Of a stretch of 64,000 nucleotides of DNA, positions 1 to 10,763 are shown piece after piece; position 1 is the first letter of the stretch; every line of letters starts with the position of its first letter. The stretch is from positions 1,550,001 through 1,614,000 of the forward strand of contig JAYKYS010000018.1 in assembly GCA_036924285.1 (NCBI GenBank), written 5' to 3'. The notes beneath the pieces are model-generated. The model was given only the letters and a program-made list of their open reading frames with translations. It was not told the origin of the DNA and made no database searches. The stretch is from Asterella californica (lineage: Eukaryota > Streptophyta > Marchantiopsida > Marchantiales > Aytoniaceae). A program made the position numbers and the translations under genes.

Positions 1-650
1 GATTAAGCCGTCCACCTTCGATTCCACTCAGCCTTCCTCCAATGTCAGCTTCTGGAGTTCACAGAAAACGCCTTCAGCTCACTACGCTTCCTGCGCTTCA
101 GCAATTCGGCCTCGCCTTCCTTCTAGCTTCTAATCGTTCCTAACCTCACTTGATTTCATCTCGATGCCCTCCTTACTCGAATCAATCCCTCGAATCGATC
201 TTCTCAACTAAGAAGTGCTCTTGCTGCGGGAAGCTGAAAATCTGCTAATGTGCTTCCTGCGCATCTTCCCCGCAGTTTAAGGATTTCGACTCTAGATGAC
301 TTACCCGACCTACCTACCTTCTTGGCGTTACCTAGTAGGTACACCTACTCCTTTACTTGAAAATCTGTGGTTAGGTCTTCGTGGTTCGCCGTCTTCCGGA
401 AGATGCGTGTCTTTCGCCGTCTTTCGTCTTCCGCCGTCTTCCGTCTTCCGAAGACACAACCGAGAAGACGCTTCCCGGAAGACGGTCGTCTTCCGAAGAA
501 GTCAACTTCTTATTACAAAAAGCTCGTAAGATCATCTTCCTTCTAAGGAAGCCGTAATCTTAAGTAACAACGCTTCTTCAGTTATACAAACAAGTTATTA
601 ATCTTAAAAATTTCAAAAATTCGTGAATCCTGTAATTTGTGGGCACCACA
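1..650 (-). repeat. 3' LTR of gypsy family A (partial, window edge)
   Basis: The last 110 bases (about 540-650) match the sequence ending at 6190, including the shared terminal block GTGGGCACCACA. The LTR is very rich in GTCTTC/GAAGAC and CTTCCGGAAG motifs, especially at 380-510, where short CGTCTTCCG units repeat back to back. The minus-strand sequence just outside it (from 651) is purine-rich, as expected for a polypurine tract. The LTR extends beyond position 1. Confidence 0.75.
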
Positions 651-665
651 TACGTCCACCCTCGC

Positions 666-687
666 ATGTTTGCGTCCTCGCAAACAT
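666..687. other. perfect 9-bp stem-loop beside the LTR
   Basis: ATGTTTGCG (666-674), the loop TCCT and CGCAAACAT (679-687) form a perfect hairpin just inside the element, next to the 3' LTR and the polypurine-rich stretch. Its role is unknown; it could be an RNA structure near the second-strand priming site. Confidence 0.5.
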
Positions 688-731
688 CAGCGCTTCAGCA
701 CTGCTGTTCACGTCCAGTACTTCTTGACACG

Positions 732-1778
732 TCACTCATTTACACGAGTGGTCATCAACGTACCGTCCAACTCTTCCAACTGCAAGGAACCGTTGTCGAA
801 GACTTCCAAGACTCGGTAAGGACCCATCCAGCGAAGATGAAGTTTCCCAGGGAACTTAAGATGTCGATTGTCGTAGAGAAGAACCAAGTCCCCATCTACG
901 ACGGTCACCTTCTTCAGCTTGCCATCATAGTTCACCTTACGTTGCGCTTGTACTTCGTACGTCTTCTCCAAATGTGTATTCTTGTTTTCTTCGAACTCTA
1001 CGAAGTTCAGAAGACGTTGCTCCTGGCTTTCCTCTTCTTCCATGCGTTCGTTCACGGCTAATCTGTAAGTAGGGACCTCTAACTCGATGGGCACAATAGG
1101 TGTCATGCCATAAGTTAGGTAGAAGGGTGTCTTCTGGGTCGTGACTTTGGGTGAAATCCTGAAAGCCCATAACATAGATGGCAATTTTGTGTTTCAATCA
1201 TACGCATGGTTAACAGTTATCTTATTCAGGATATTGCATAGAAGACCATTCGACTTCTCTGTCAGTCCGTTTGCTTTCAGGTTGTACAGCGTCGTCTTCT
1301 GATGCTTTATCTTGAAGTATTGGGTCAGGAGAGAAATAGTTTCATTTAAGAAATGAGTACCCTTATCTGATACCAATTCCAGCGGACATCCGTATCGAGT
1401 GATAATGTTGTGCCAGAGGAACCTGGCTACCATTGCGGCGTCGTTCTTCCTTGTGGCTTCGCCTTCCACCATCTTGGTAGCATAGTCGGTAGCTATCAAA
1501 ATATACCGTGCTCGTGTTCTTCTAGCCACCGAGGCAATAGACCCAACAAAGTCGATTCCCCACTTTTCAAAAGGAGCAAGCAGAAGAATGGGAGTAAGAG
1601 GCCACCTAGTAGTAGCTGTTGGTCTTCCCACCCTCTGGCACACATCACATTTCCTGATCTCCTTAAAAGTGTCTTTGTACATCGTCGGCCACCAGTATCC
1701 GGCGTCCAACATCTTCTTCACTGTAGTCTTCAACCCGTAGTGACCCCCAGCATCTTCGTAGTGAAGACCCGTGATCAC
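732..1778 (-). pseudogene. gypsy family A integrase remnant
   Basis: Two adjoining frames (1778-1194, then 1184-732) encode a gypsy integrase. The first shows the HHCC zinc-binding arrangement (HYEDAGGH, then CDVC) and then the catalytic core, with acidic residues in WGIDFVG, LVSDKGTHF and NGLTEKSN, the usual D, D and E positions. The second encodes the C-terminal part after the core, ending near LHLRWMGPYRVLEVFDNGSL, the common GPY/F module. The shift of frame near 1190 breaks the protein. Integrase would insert the cDNA copy into the host genome; this copy cannot be made intact. Confidence 0.85.
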
Positions 1779-1979
1779 TGGCTTAATCTCTGAAGGCTCA
1801 AGACATGTCCTTTCCTGAACAGGATATCCTGGAAGATGGCGTAAGGACCTGCCTTGTGTAAGAAGATAGCCTTCTGCTCCGCATCCAATCCCTCAGGATA
1901 CTGTTGGTCTTCCAAGAACTTCCTCAAGTCTTTGAAGATCGACTCTTCAGTGGAAGTCGTAAAGATTGGATCAGAAGAT

Positions 1980-3527
1980 CTAGTCTCGTCTTCTGGGAAG
2001 ATGACGTACGCCCCCTTCAGATGAAAGTGTCTCTGTGAAAACTGAAAACAGCTTCTCGTCAGGGAACTCGTCTTCCACTTCATCTTCTCGTCGTTCCGTC
2101 TCCAATCTGGATAGGTAGTCAGCATTAACATGTTGTCTTCCAAGTCTGTACTCAACTGTGTAAGTAAATTCCTGGAGTAGAAGAATCCACCTAGCTATCC
2201 TACCAAACAAATCTGCTTTCTTCACAAGATGTTTCAAAGAAAAATGATCCACATAGAAGACAAACAGGTTGGCTAGAAGATAGTGCCTAAACTTTCTACA
2301 AGAGTAAATCATGCCAAGACACTCCCTTTCAGTTGTAGAGTACTTCTTCTCTGCATCACTGAGTTGTCTTCCCGCATAGTAGATGAGATAATCCTTCTTC
2401 TTCTCATCTTTCTGACTCAATACCACCCCTATGGCGAAAGCAGAAACATCCACATAAATGTGGAAGACTCTCTCCCAATCAGGTGGCCTTAGGATAGGGG
2501 ATTCCGACAGAAGTCTCTTCATTTCTTCGGTGCTTCCTGCTGCTCAGAAGATCAAATGTACGGTTCGTCCTTCTTCAGCAACTTGGTAAGTCTTCCTGCT
2601 ACCTCTGCGTACCTGTCAATAAACCTCCTGTAGTATCCTACGTTGCCGAGGAAGCTTCTCAACTGAATCAGGTTAGCAGGTGGGTGAAGTTTCATGATGA
2701 CTTCCACCTTAGCACAGTCGACTTCTATACCTCTTCTAGAAATCCTATGTCCTAGCAAAATTCCCTCTGACATACCAAAGAAACACTTCTCAGGGTGAGA
2801 GCCAAACGATATTCTCAACACTTCAGAAAACACTTCCTTAGAAATATCAGGTGGTCTTCTTTCGATCCAAACACACAGAAATCATCCAAGAAGATCTCCA
2901 TGAAAGTGCGAAGATACTCCTTGAAGATTGTAATCATCAATCTCTGGAATGTGGCGGGCGCGTTGCACAAACCAAACGGCATTTGATTGTACGCGTATGT
3001 GTCTCAATCAGTAGTGAAAGTGGTTTTCGACTTGTCTTCTTCTCTGATTGAAACTTGGTTGTACCCAGAATACCCATCCAGGAAGCTGTAGAACTCATGT
3101 CCGGCTACCTGGTCTACACAGAATCGGTGAACGGTAAAGGATGGTGATCCTTTTTTGTGGCCAAGTTCAGGTTTCGGAAATCCTCACACACTCTGATCTT
3201 CTCTGTCTGCTTCTTTGGCACGATGACAATAAGAGCTACCCACTCACTACTAAGTACTGGGAAGATGACTCCCACCTTCAGGTATTGGTCGATCTGGTCC
3301 TTCACCAGAAACGAGTACTTGGGGTTGAGCCGATACTGCTTCTGTCGTGCAAGAACAACGCCTTCCAGCAAGTCAATGTGATGCTCTCCCAACTCTCGAG
3401 GTATGCCCTTCATGTCTTCTATGGTCCACGCGAAGACATCGTAGAACTCCGTCAGAAGTTCTTGAAAGTCTTCCAACTGTTGGCGCTTGATCACCTTGGA
3501 AAGCTTCAGCTTCTTCACAACATGCAT
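1980..3527 (-). pseudogene. gypsy family A reverse transcriptase and RNase H remnant
   Basis: RT begins near 3527 and continues through KYRLNPKYSF-like and VCEDFRNLN segments. It crosses 3113-2834 with one in-frame TGA where the family has tryptophan, and carries the active-site box FLDD at 2881-2892. It continues to 2552 with the thumb motif LRSFLGNVGYYRRFI. RNase H follows (2522-1980) with YVDVSAFAIGVVLSQ and STTERECLGMIYSCRKFRHYL. Stops and a frameshift between 2552 and 2522 show decay. The conserved motifs remain readable, so the insertion is moderately old. Confidence 0.88.
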
Positions 3528-3733
3528 CAGAGGAACTGCGGCCGGGACAACAGATCTAGGAGCAGGAGCCGGAGACTGGTGTACTCAAGGAGCAGCAGAT
3601 AATTGAGTGATCACTTCAGTAAGCGGTCGTCCTCCTACAACCACTCTTCCTCGTCTCTATCTTGTTAGAACAGCCACGACGTCCTCAACTCTCCCCCACT
3701 CCATAGTAACACCTCCTTCAGCCGATCGATCTG

Positions 3734-4291
3734 CTAACATGAAGCATAATCAATCTGCTGTAACCTCATCAAGAAGAGTTCTGTCCTTCTTGCATCTAAG
3801 GTTATTCGTTCAAGCGTTGAAAGCTGTCGGTATCTCCGATCAAATTCTCTCAACAGCTCGTTTAGTCCCATCCTACGACCAGGTTGTTGCTCAATCCAAT
3901 CCAAAAACGTCCTCCTAGTAACCCTCTCAGAATCCTCTTCAAGAAATTTCTCTCGAAGAGCTTGCTCAAAACTCATCCAGATACCCAGATTTCTTCTCTA
4001 CACATCCCTAACTTGGTGTCTCAACTCAAGAATCACAGCCAACTCAAAACTGCCAATCATCTCCGCATTCGTCACTCTCACAAGCTCCATCTCTCCTCTG
4101 TACTCACGAAGATACTTGGAGACATCTCTACCTTCAAATCTTCCACACCTGTTCACAATTGCCTGCAAAGCCTTCGTAGATTTTAACTCACCCCCTCCGA
4201 CGATTGGATGTTGTTGAACCAAGACCGCAATCGTCTTCAGTATCTCAGCAATATCAGTCACAGACGTAGGAGTCCTGCTGCTATCTCGCAT
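3734..4291 (-). pseudogene. gypsy family A gag remnant
   Basis: Two frames. The upstream one (4291-3998) contains FEGRDVSKYLREYRGEMEL and a following leucine-rich helix segment. The downstream one (3976-3734) contains MGLNELLREFDRRYRQLSTLERITL, a plant gypsy gag pattern. Both align by eye with the gag remnant at 23597-24240 on the plus strand, where the matching block reads FDGKNISKYLKYYSREMEL. Gag would form the particle shell. No zinc knuckle or protease was recognised between 3734 and 3527, so that part is lost or too degraded to read. Confidence 0.75.
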
Positions 4292-4343
4292 GGAAACACT
4301 CTTGTTCCTGGTGCTCCTCTAGGATGTGTGAGAGGAGCTCTCC

Positions 4344-4930
4344 TCAAGCTGGAACAGTCTTACAATAACCTCTGACAGCTGCTGCTCTCAATATGCCCTC
4401 TCGTCTTTCGAAACGTCCAATGAGTCCAGCAAGGTCAAAGTCCAAGATCTCCTTGCTCTTAGTGATAGGAGCTCTCTCAACCTCTATTCCGTATGAATCC
4501 TCTCCAGGGACAAGACGTGTAACAAGAGAAGATGCAACAGATAAGAGGAGTGTTGCCTCCTCTAAAGTCATCTCCTGCTGCTCAAGGTACTAAGGTACTA
4601 AGAAAGCATGTAAATGCAAGCGGAGATGCTACCTACCTTCCTAGCTAATCCTTGAGTTGTACTCATGGAAAGTATGTCCCCAATCTATCAGATCTCTTGC
4701 TAACACCTTCTCTAGAAACATAATCTCTCATGGATGAACGTCTTCTTCTCATGGTAGAAGAAGGTCAGAAAGACGTGACAAAAGACTTCTAACTTAGGAT
4801 CCAAGAGGTGGACTACCATCCATCCGTTCTTGGTCCCACTGTCCTCTGCAAACATATGTCTATCCAGCACCAGACGTTTTTTCAAAGGGGTCTTGGCTGG
4901 AGAGAAGCCTCCATTCTCAGTCTCAAGCAT
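4344..4930 (-). pseudogene. gypsy family A leader / N-terminal gag-like remnant
   Basis: Two open segments (4930-4712 and 4571-4344) lie between the 5' LTR and gag. The first has a hydrophobic stretch, VFCHVFLTFFYHEKK, resembling TLFFCYLYVSKGDLKED in the family A derivative at about 37.85 kb. The second shares the spaced pattern V-x-RA-x4-K-x-L with 38.55 kb. The similarity is weak and judged by eye. I do not recognise the domain; it may be an extra N-terminal domain of this family's gag. Confidence 0.4.
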
Positions 4931-5499
4931 GTGTAGTGCCTTCCTCCCTCGGAGTAGATCATCCTCAGCGGAGGCCTACTCCGAGGGACAGTGTCTCACT
5001 CGATACTGATCAGGAGTGCGTAGGTGTAGATGAGCAACCCTCTAGATCTCCTCATTATGTCGTTATTATAATACCTCCACTCCCAGTGGAAGAGACCCAA
5101 GCCAAATCGTGTAAAGTCAATGTCCAAAGTCCTCAGATGAGAACTAAGGAGCTTCAGACGATGAGGGTAGAGGCTACGCATAGTGGTAGAGGACTAGGTA
5201 GACTCGAGACGCTGGCTAGAAGTCTGCAGCTCCAGAAACTCTGCAGAAATTTCTCCAAATAGTATCCCGAAGGTCCACATACCAGAGATCGGCGTACCTC
5301 ATGTTGACCTCCGGTCGTAAGTAAGCAAACGAAAAGAGAAAATCTGCAGAACAGACTGCCACAAATCAAGACAACCATATCCTGTTCCTGATCGAGTACT
5401 CTTGATGTCTGAAATTCTTGAAAAGATATAAACGAAACTAAAAGAATTCAGTTCCTTTTTACTAAAAGAAAAGGCAAAGAAAATAAAAGGGGTAGTAAG

Positions 5500-6190
5500 A
5501 ACACTATGGCTCAATCCGGTTGGAGGAGAGCCTCTCTCAAGAAGGACCAGCCTCCTGATTGTGATCGACGTCACGATCTTGCTTCTGTCTCCAACCTCGA
5601 GCTGTTGCAACACTGCTTCCACAAATCGAACTCGATCTGCTGCAATTTGAAGCTTCCACTCTCGATTTTTCTCCTCGACCCTCAATTTCTAATCTTCTAG
5701 TTCTGTGAGGATTCCCAACTCTTCTACCTCGAGTGCGCTTTCTGCTGGAAGACGTCCTCTCTTACTTGCTCACTGTAATTTGTTTCTATGTGCTTCCAAT
5801 GTTCTCTCTAATTTCCAACTCGAGGAGACAACAAAGAGAGCTATGGTGTGGATGCGCCTCTGCTTCCTTGTCTTCTCTTCGTGATTAGGTAATGGCTCGA
5901 CTACCCTAGATCTACCTACTATGATGGTGATTGTGCGATAGGTATACCTACCCTTACCTAGTTGGTGCGTGGTTGGTACCTCCCGTGGTTGTAGTTACTG
6001 TCTTCCTGGAAGCATACTTTCTCTTCCGACTTCTGGCTTCCAGAAGAAGTCGACTTCTTCCCATGAATTTATCTTAAGATCATCTTCTCGCTAAGCAGGA
6101 TGTAATCTTAAGTAATAAGGTTACCATTATATAGTCATTAACTTAAAATTTTTGAAAAAATCGCCAATCTTGCAAATTGTGGGCACCACA
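5500..6190 (-). repeat. 5' LTR of gypsy family A (inner edge approximate)
   Basis: Read on the minus strand from 6190, it matches the plus-strand LTR starting at 35380. The match covers the start, the block around AAGTCGACTTC, the segment with GCGCACTCGAG (about 5730), and the following segment around GAGGGTCGAG (about 5680). The inner edge was not resolved because no clear primer-binding site was found; sequence from about 5300 to 5500 may still be LTR or untranslated leader. Confidence 0.7.
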
Positions 6191-6540
6191 GTCATGCAAT
6201 CCACGCATGTCCTAATAATTGTTACTTATATCGTAACTCTCAAGATGAGATGAACTCTACAGTTTACATCAAGAACAAGCTCTGAAATTGTCCTATTAGT
6301 GGAGCACCGTGTTATCGGATTGACACACAATATACTAGTATCTCAACAAAAGTCTTATGATGGTTTCTCATCATCCCATGTTTATTACATACATATCAAT
6401 GTCTAAATCTAGCAGAGTTGATGCTGTGGAACTCAACTCACAGATCTGATGATAGCATTATGAGGAGTGCTACTGATTCGCAAGCCAAAGACATGTGGAA
6501 ACAACATTCATCCAGATGCAAGATAATGCTCGAGCATCCT

Positions 6541-6760
6541 AATATGGACGGCACGAGCATCCAGAAACCAATGATACTTTTATATGGACGACTCTAGTCG
6601 AGTCATCCCATGACGCACGTCGCTGTCACTTTAATATAGATAGGGACAGTTACATCGCTGGTGATCACGAGCTCCTTTATATGGACGACCCATTTCGATG
6701 CCGATCCTCACCGACGTCTTAATATGGATGGTCGTGACAACGGGCAGCCTTATATAGACT
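6541..6760. repeat. degenerate repeat of a TATATGGACG-like motif
   Basis: Versions of TATATGGACG occur at about 6541, 6581, 6633, 6678, 6721 and 6751, at spacings of 30 to 52 bases, within otherwise unrelated sequence. This looks like an eroded tandem array of a roughly 40-base unit. No gene is visible here. Confidence 0.45.
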
Positions 6761-6932
6761 ACCGGTTCCAACAATCCAACGCTAGAGATGACACGTGATC
6801 TAATGGTCGAAGGATCAACGACCAAAAGTTGACGACGTAACAAGGTGATCAACGACCAGCATTTCTTTTGTACAGAGGACAAGAGGTCAGAGTTTAACGA
6901 CCTTGCGAGCGTCCGGTGACCCGCGGTGTATG

Positions 6933-7020
6933 GACGATCAGCTGCTAACGACCGACGATCCAGCATCGGAGACGATCAGTTGCTAACGACCGACGATCCA
7001 ACATAGGAGACGGTCAGCTA
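6933..7020. repeat. 38-bp tandem repeat, about 2.3 copies
   Basis: A unit beginning GACGATCAGCTGCTAACG starts at 6933, 6971 and 7009. The first two copies are nearly identical and the third is cut short. Copies of the core GACGATC continue loosely to about 7200, so the whole stretch probably came from repeated short duplication. Confidence 0.7.
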
Positions 7021-7639
7021 TTTGTAGGCAAGCGATTGACGCCGACCTTAATTTTATGAGTGCCGACAAACAACCAAGCGCTTGAGACAATCAACGATCA
7101 GCGACTAGTGCCTACACTCGATCCAATGCTAGTGCCTCGTGTACAACGATCGATGATCTAATGTTGGTCCTCCATCGACGACGGTCAGCAAATCGTCCCT
7201 CAGAGGAGCAAACAATGACGTCTTGCACCTAAAGTTTGCAATGACTAGCATTAGAGAGCCCACCCAAGCGAAAGACGATCCAAATCTAGCGTTCCATATG
7301 CTCTTTTGCGGATTTATGACCAGCGATTCAATGCTGACATTCTGTAGATTTAATAATAAATATAGATGTATTGATTATAATTATACACAGATATATATAT
7401 ATATATTGATAAAAGATTGATTATAAATTGCAAGTGATTGAAATGTCCAAAATTGTAAAAATCACAAATCTCAAATTTCCGTATGTCACGAACCTTGTGA
7501 CATTTGAGATGCATATTCAGTAACACAATAAAACTTTCTCTATGTGTAAGCCCTCTTCGCGGAGTGCATTAGCTGAAAATAAAAATCTTAGTGAAATACT
7601 TCGTCATGCTCATGACATTACATGCTTGACGAGAATTTC
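7021..7639. other. gene-free stretch
   Basis: AT-rich sequence with scattered GACGATC-like words up to 7200 and a short TA run near 7391. I see no convincing reading frame, RNA gene or transposon end. Confidence 0.5.
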
Positions 7640-7905
7640 CAATCCTTTATGTGTTCGTAGACTAATTAACATGGATGCATTTGGAGATCTTGTACACTTC
7701 CTTTGATATTCACCTCTTCCAAGTTCGGAAGAGGGGAATATCCAAAGAGCTTTAATTTATCACGTAACCCTTCCAGTGGGAAAGGTTAGTTGATAAACTA
7801 AAATTTATAGAAAATTTATTTGTTTACAGGATTGGAAGGAGGACTTATGTCTCCTGAAGCGCATTTTCACGTACAACACTTATGGGTTATGTCCGAAATT
7901 TACGG
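7640..7905 (-). repeat. hairpin-bearing dispersed repeat, copy 1
   Basis: On the minus strand this matches copies at 44240-44605 and 60050-60425. The order is a CATAAGTG block, a GCGCTTCAGG block, a conserved stem-loop (about 7765-7808, core CTAACC...GGAAGGGTTA) and a second stem-loop, CCTCTTCC / GGAAGAGG, near 7711-7732. No coding capacity is visible, so it may be a non-autonomous transposon. Confidence 0.6.
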
Positions 7906-8679
7906 CATGTACTTCACCACCATAGGAGCGCGACACGACTGATCTACGGGGAGCAAAGACCGGTCGTCCAAACAGGTCCCATCACAGCAGCACGAGCACG
8001 CAGTTAGGCCGAACAACAAAAGCAATACGAAGCGTTGGGTCGAAAATCAAAGATCGGCCCAGGTGAGTAACGCACAAGCACCATTTTTGAAAACAAACCT
8101 AATGGTCTCCTACCCGCACCCTATGCCAACCGAACAAGCCCCGCTCCTCCCGCTTAGCGTCTTCCGCCTCCCGCCGGATGTGTACTTTTGTTGCATATGG
8201 AGCAGATTTCACATTAATTATTGTATACTAAAATTCTGAGCTACAATGTATACAATAATTCGTAGTTAATCAAAGTTTGAACCGTACCTCTGATTAAGCA
8301 AAAATGTAAGTAGTTTATATTTCCTCTAATCTACATTAGCAAATTCTTTGCGCTCACCCTACCATTACACAGTAATACTTAATCATGCATAATCGTACCT
8401 TTAGGAACCAGCTCTTTAGTGGTTTCAATAGGAAGAATCATGCCCTAGAATTCATTAATGAAAATAAGAAAACATTTATTATGAAATAATTATATACACC
8501 GAAATAGTGTAAACAACCAGTAAATAATGGTATTATGATGAGTGTTACATATACTAATTACTGGGAGGTCCAAATTACACACCTTCAGTGAAATAGAGTA
8601 GTATAGACTAAACCTGAGCTGCAGTCGACTTCTCGTGGATTTGTGAAGATTTCTAAATATAAAATGTTTGTCTCAACAT
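7906..8679. other. gene-free stretch with a strong splice-donor-like site
   Basis: A GC-richer block (about 7920-8180) contains a consensus splice donor, CAG then GTGAGT, with the junction after 8062. It is followed by a T/A-rich stretch resembling an intron. This could be the first exon of an unrecognised transcript on the plus strand, but I found no downstream exon. The rest, up to the tRNA, is AT-rich with no clear feature. Confidence 0.25.
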
Positions 8680-8753
8680 GGTCGCGTAGCGCAGTGGATT
8701 AGCGCGTCAGACTTCGGATCTGAAGGTCGGGGGTTCGAATCCCTTCGTGATCG
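8680..8753 (+). tRNA. tRNA-Arg (anticodon TCG)
   Basis: A complete cloverleaf of 74 bases. The acceptor stem GGTCGCG pairs with CGTGATC using two G-U pairs, and the discriminator is G. The D arm is GCGC/GCGC, the anticodon arm TCAGA-CTTCGGA-TCTGA, and the T arm GGGGG-TTCGAAT-CCCTT. The loop CTTCGGA puts TCG at the anticodon, so the tRNA reads CGA as arginine. The internal pol III boxes (TAGCGCAGTGG and GGTTCGAATCC) are intact and there is no intron. No run of T marks a pol III terminator in the next 30 bases, which is slightly odd. A 372-bp tandem array starts 38 bases downstream. Confidence 0.95.
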
Positions 8754-8791
8754 AGTTGGGCCTGCACTGGGTTCTGCATATTCATATATGC

Positions 8792-9907
8792 AGTACACAA
8801 CCCGGTGTTTTAGGACCGTGAAATCTAATGGCTGCCTTCAAATCTGAAGCTTTTGTCTCCCTGTAGCCATTTTCTATAGTGACTCCTGTACCGTAAACTG
8901 GATTCGTATCCATGCGGCGGCGATTCGGCTCCATTGACGTTTCTTTGCATGGGGTGAGAGTGTTCCTACTGCAATCATTTCTCAATGACATGCTCTTCCT
9001 TTCTGCGGGGCGACGTACAGCGGTTCAGAAACCACGAGTCTGCATCACGAATTTCTGCTCTGCGCATCGATGCAAAATGCAAAGTCGCAGTTGTAAAAAT
9101 TCAGGTCAAATCTACGACGTGGGACAGATTGCCATACTGATGGTTCCATTGTCAGTAAATGCAAGTACACAACCCGGTGTTTTAGGACCGTGAAATCTAA
9201 TGGCTGCCTTCAAATCTGAAGCTTTTGTCTCCCTGTAGCCATTTTCTATAGTGACTCCTGTACCGTAAACTGGATTCGTATCCATGCGGCGGCGATTCGG
9301 CTCCATTGACGTTTCTTTGCATGGGGTGAGAGTGTTCCTACTGCAATCATTTCTCAATGACATGCTCTTCCTTTCTGCGGGGCGACGTACAGCGGTTCAG
9401 AAACCACGAGTCTGCATCACGAATTTCTGCTCTGCGCATCGATGCAAAATGCAAAGTCGCAGTTGTAAAAATTCAGGTCAAATCTACGACGTGGGACAGA
9501 TTGCCATACTGATGGTTCCATTGTCAGTAAATGCAAGTACACAACCCGGTGTTTTAGGACCGTGAAATCTAATGGCTGCCTTCAAATCTGAAGCTTTTGT
9601 CTCCCTGTAGCCATTTTCTATAGTGACTCCTGTACCGTAAACTGGATTCGTATCCATGCGGCGGCGATTCGGCTCCATTGACGTTTCTTTGCATGGGGTG
9701 AGAGTGTTCCTACTGCAATCATTTCTCAATGACATGCTCTTCCTTTCTGCGGGGCGACGTACAGCGGTTCAGAAACCACGAGTCTGCATCACGAATTTCT
9801 GCTCTGCGCATCGATGCAAAATGCAAAGTCGCAGTTGTAAAAATTCAGGTCAAATCTACGACGTGGGACAGATTGCCATACTGATGGTTCCATTGTCAGT
9901 AAATGCA
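8792..9907. repeat. three tandem 372-bp units, apparently identical
   Basis: The word AGTACACAACCCGG starts at 8792, 9164 and 9536, and the array ends at 9907. I saw no base difference between the units. Each carries an open frame of about 93 codons on the plus strand and about 83 codons on the minus strand, overlapping one another. I recognise neither product. Perfect identity means very recent duplication, gene conversion, selection or an assembly error. The unit is not 5S rDNA and has no tRNA. Confidence 0.95.
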
Positions 9908-10763
9908 AGTCAATGTATATGCTGACGTGAATTAGACCGTAATAAGCACATGAATTAATTGTGCTTCTACTCTTAGCATGGCTGAACCGTCGACCATATG
10001 CCCGTCTGTACCAGAAAAACAGCGGCGGTAGAGAATGTAACAGAGGATTGGAAGAGCAGACCAGACTTCCAGAGCAGAGAGCTACTGCAGCTAGAGAAGT
10101 AGCCCCGTCATATAACTTCCGGATCCACTTGATTACGCGGTTGTTCTGTTGGAGTCTGTTTGCAACTAGGGACGAGACACTTGTTGGACTGAGGTTTAGA
10201 ATATCAGCAGAAAGTTTTCAGTATCTTCTCAGACCTTCAATGATTATCGCGCATCAAACCGCTTGGGCCATTAAGTCTCATCTGTCGTAGCTGCTCTTGT
10301 TGCATTCACCGCAGCTGCAGAAACATTCCTGCCTAAGACTGATACAAGCTCCTATGCTTGATGAGTCTTTTAAGTTCGATTTACGCTGGAGTTGAAGAAA
10401 TTACAAGTCGTGAATCAGCGCCAAAATCAGCGCCTGAGTTCGACAGGATGCACTGGGAGATTTTCATATCTTTACATTGACAGCATTCGGTGTAAACTCG
10501 ATCTTTTCTCAACACGATGTTTGACATGGACCCGCTATATAGCCCAGATCTGCGTTTTAGGTGTTCACACTGAAACCCGAGAGACTACCGTGCAACCAAA
10601 ATCTCGACTCGACCTAGAGCGTCCTATTTTGTGAAATCTCGCCTTGAAACTTTTGGCTCATCAAGGGCTTGGACCGACTGAAGCCGCTTAGCTCTCTGCG
10701 TTCACGAGCCAGCTAGCTTGCGCCGTTCGAGTTCCCGGGTTCTTTCCCCCGAAACCTACCATC
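9908..10763. other. gene-free stretch
   Basis: Two modest plus-strand open frames (9961-10290 and 10392-10634) have no recognisable motif and an amino-acid make-up typical of chance frames. The 100 bases before 10764 are GC-richer and could be the 5' leader of the next gene. Confidence 0.4.

Larger units (their letters stand above)
1..6190 (-). mobile_element. Ty3/gypsy LTR retrotransposon, family A (degenerate)
   Basis: A minus-strand LTR retrotransposon. Related terminal sequences end at 650 and at 6190; both read TGTGGTGCCCACAAATT on the minus strand, the expected TG start of an LTR. Between them, in minus-strand order, lie a leader/gag region (about 4930-3734), RT and RNase H (3527-1980) and integrase (1778-732), which is the Ty3/gypsy order. 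All coding parts carry stops or frameshifts, so the copy is dead. The left LTR runs off the window, so its target-site duplication cannot be checked. A related LTR on the plus strand starts at 35380. Confidence 0.9.

Noticed and set aside
8792..9907. 372-bp array as 5S rDNA or a CRISPR array
   Set aside because: There is no 5S core or pol III boxes in the unit, and the units are contiguous, long and without spacers in plant DNA.
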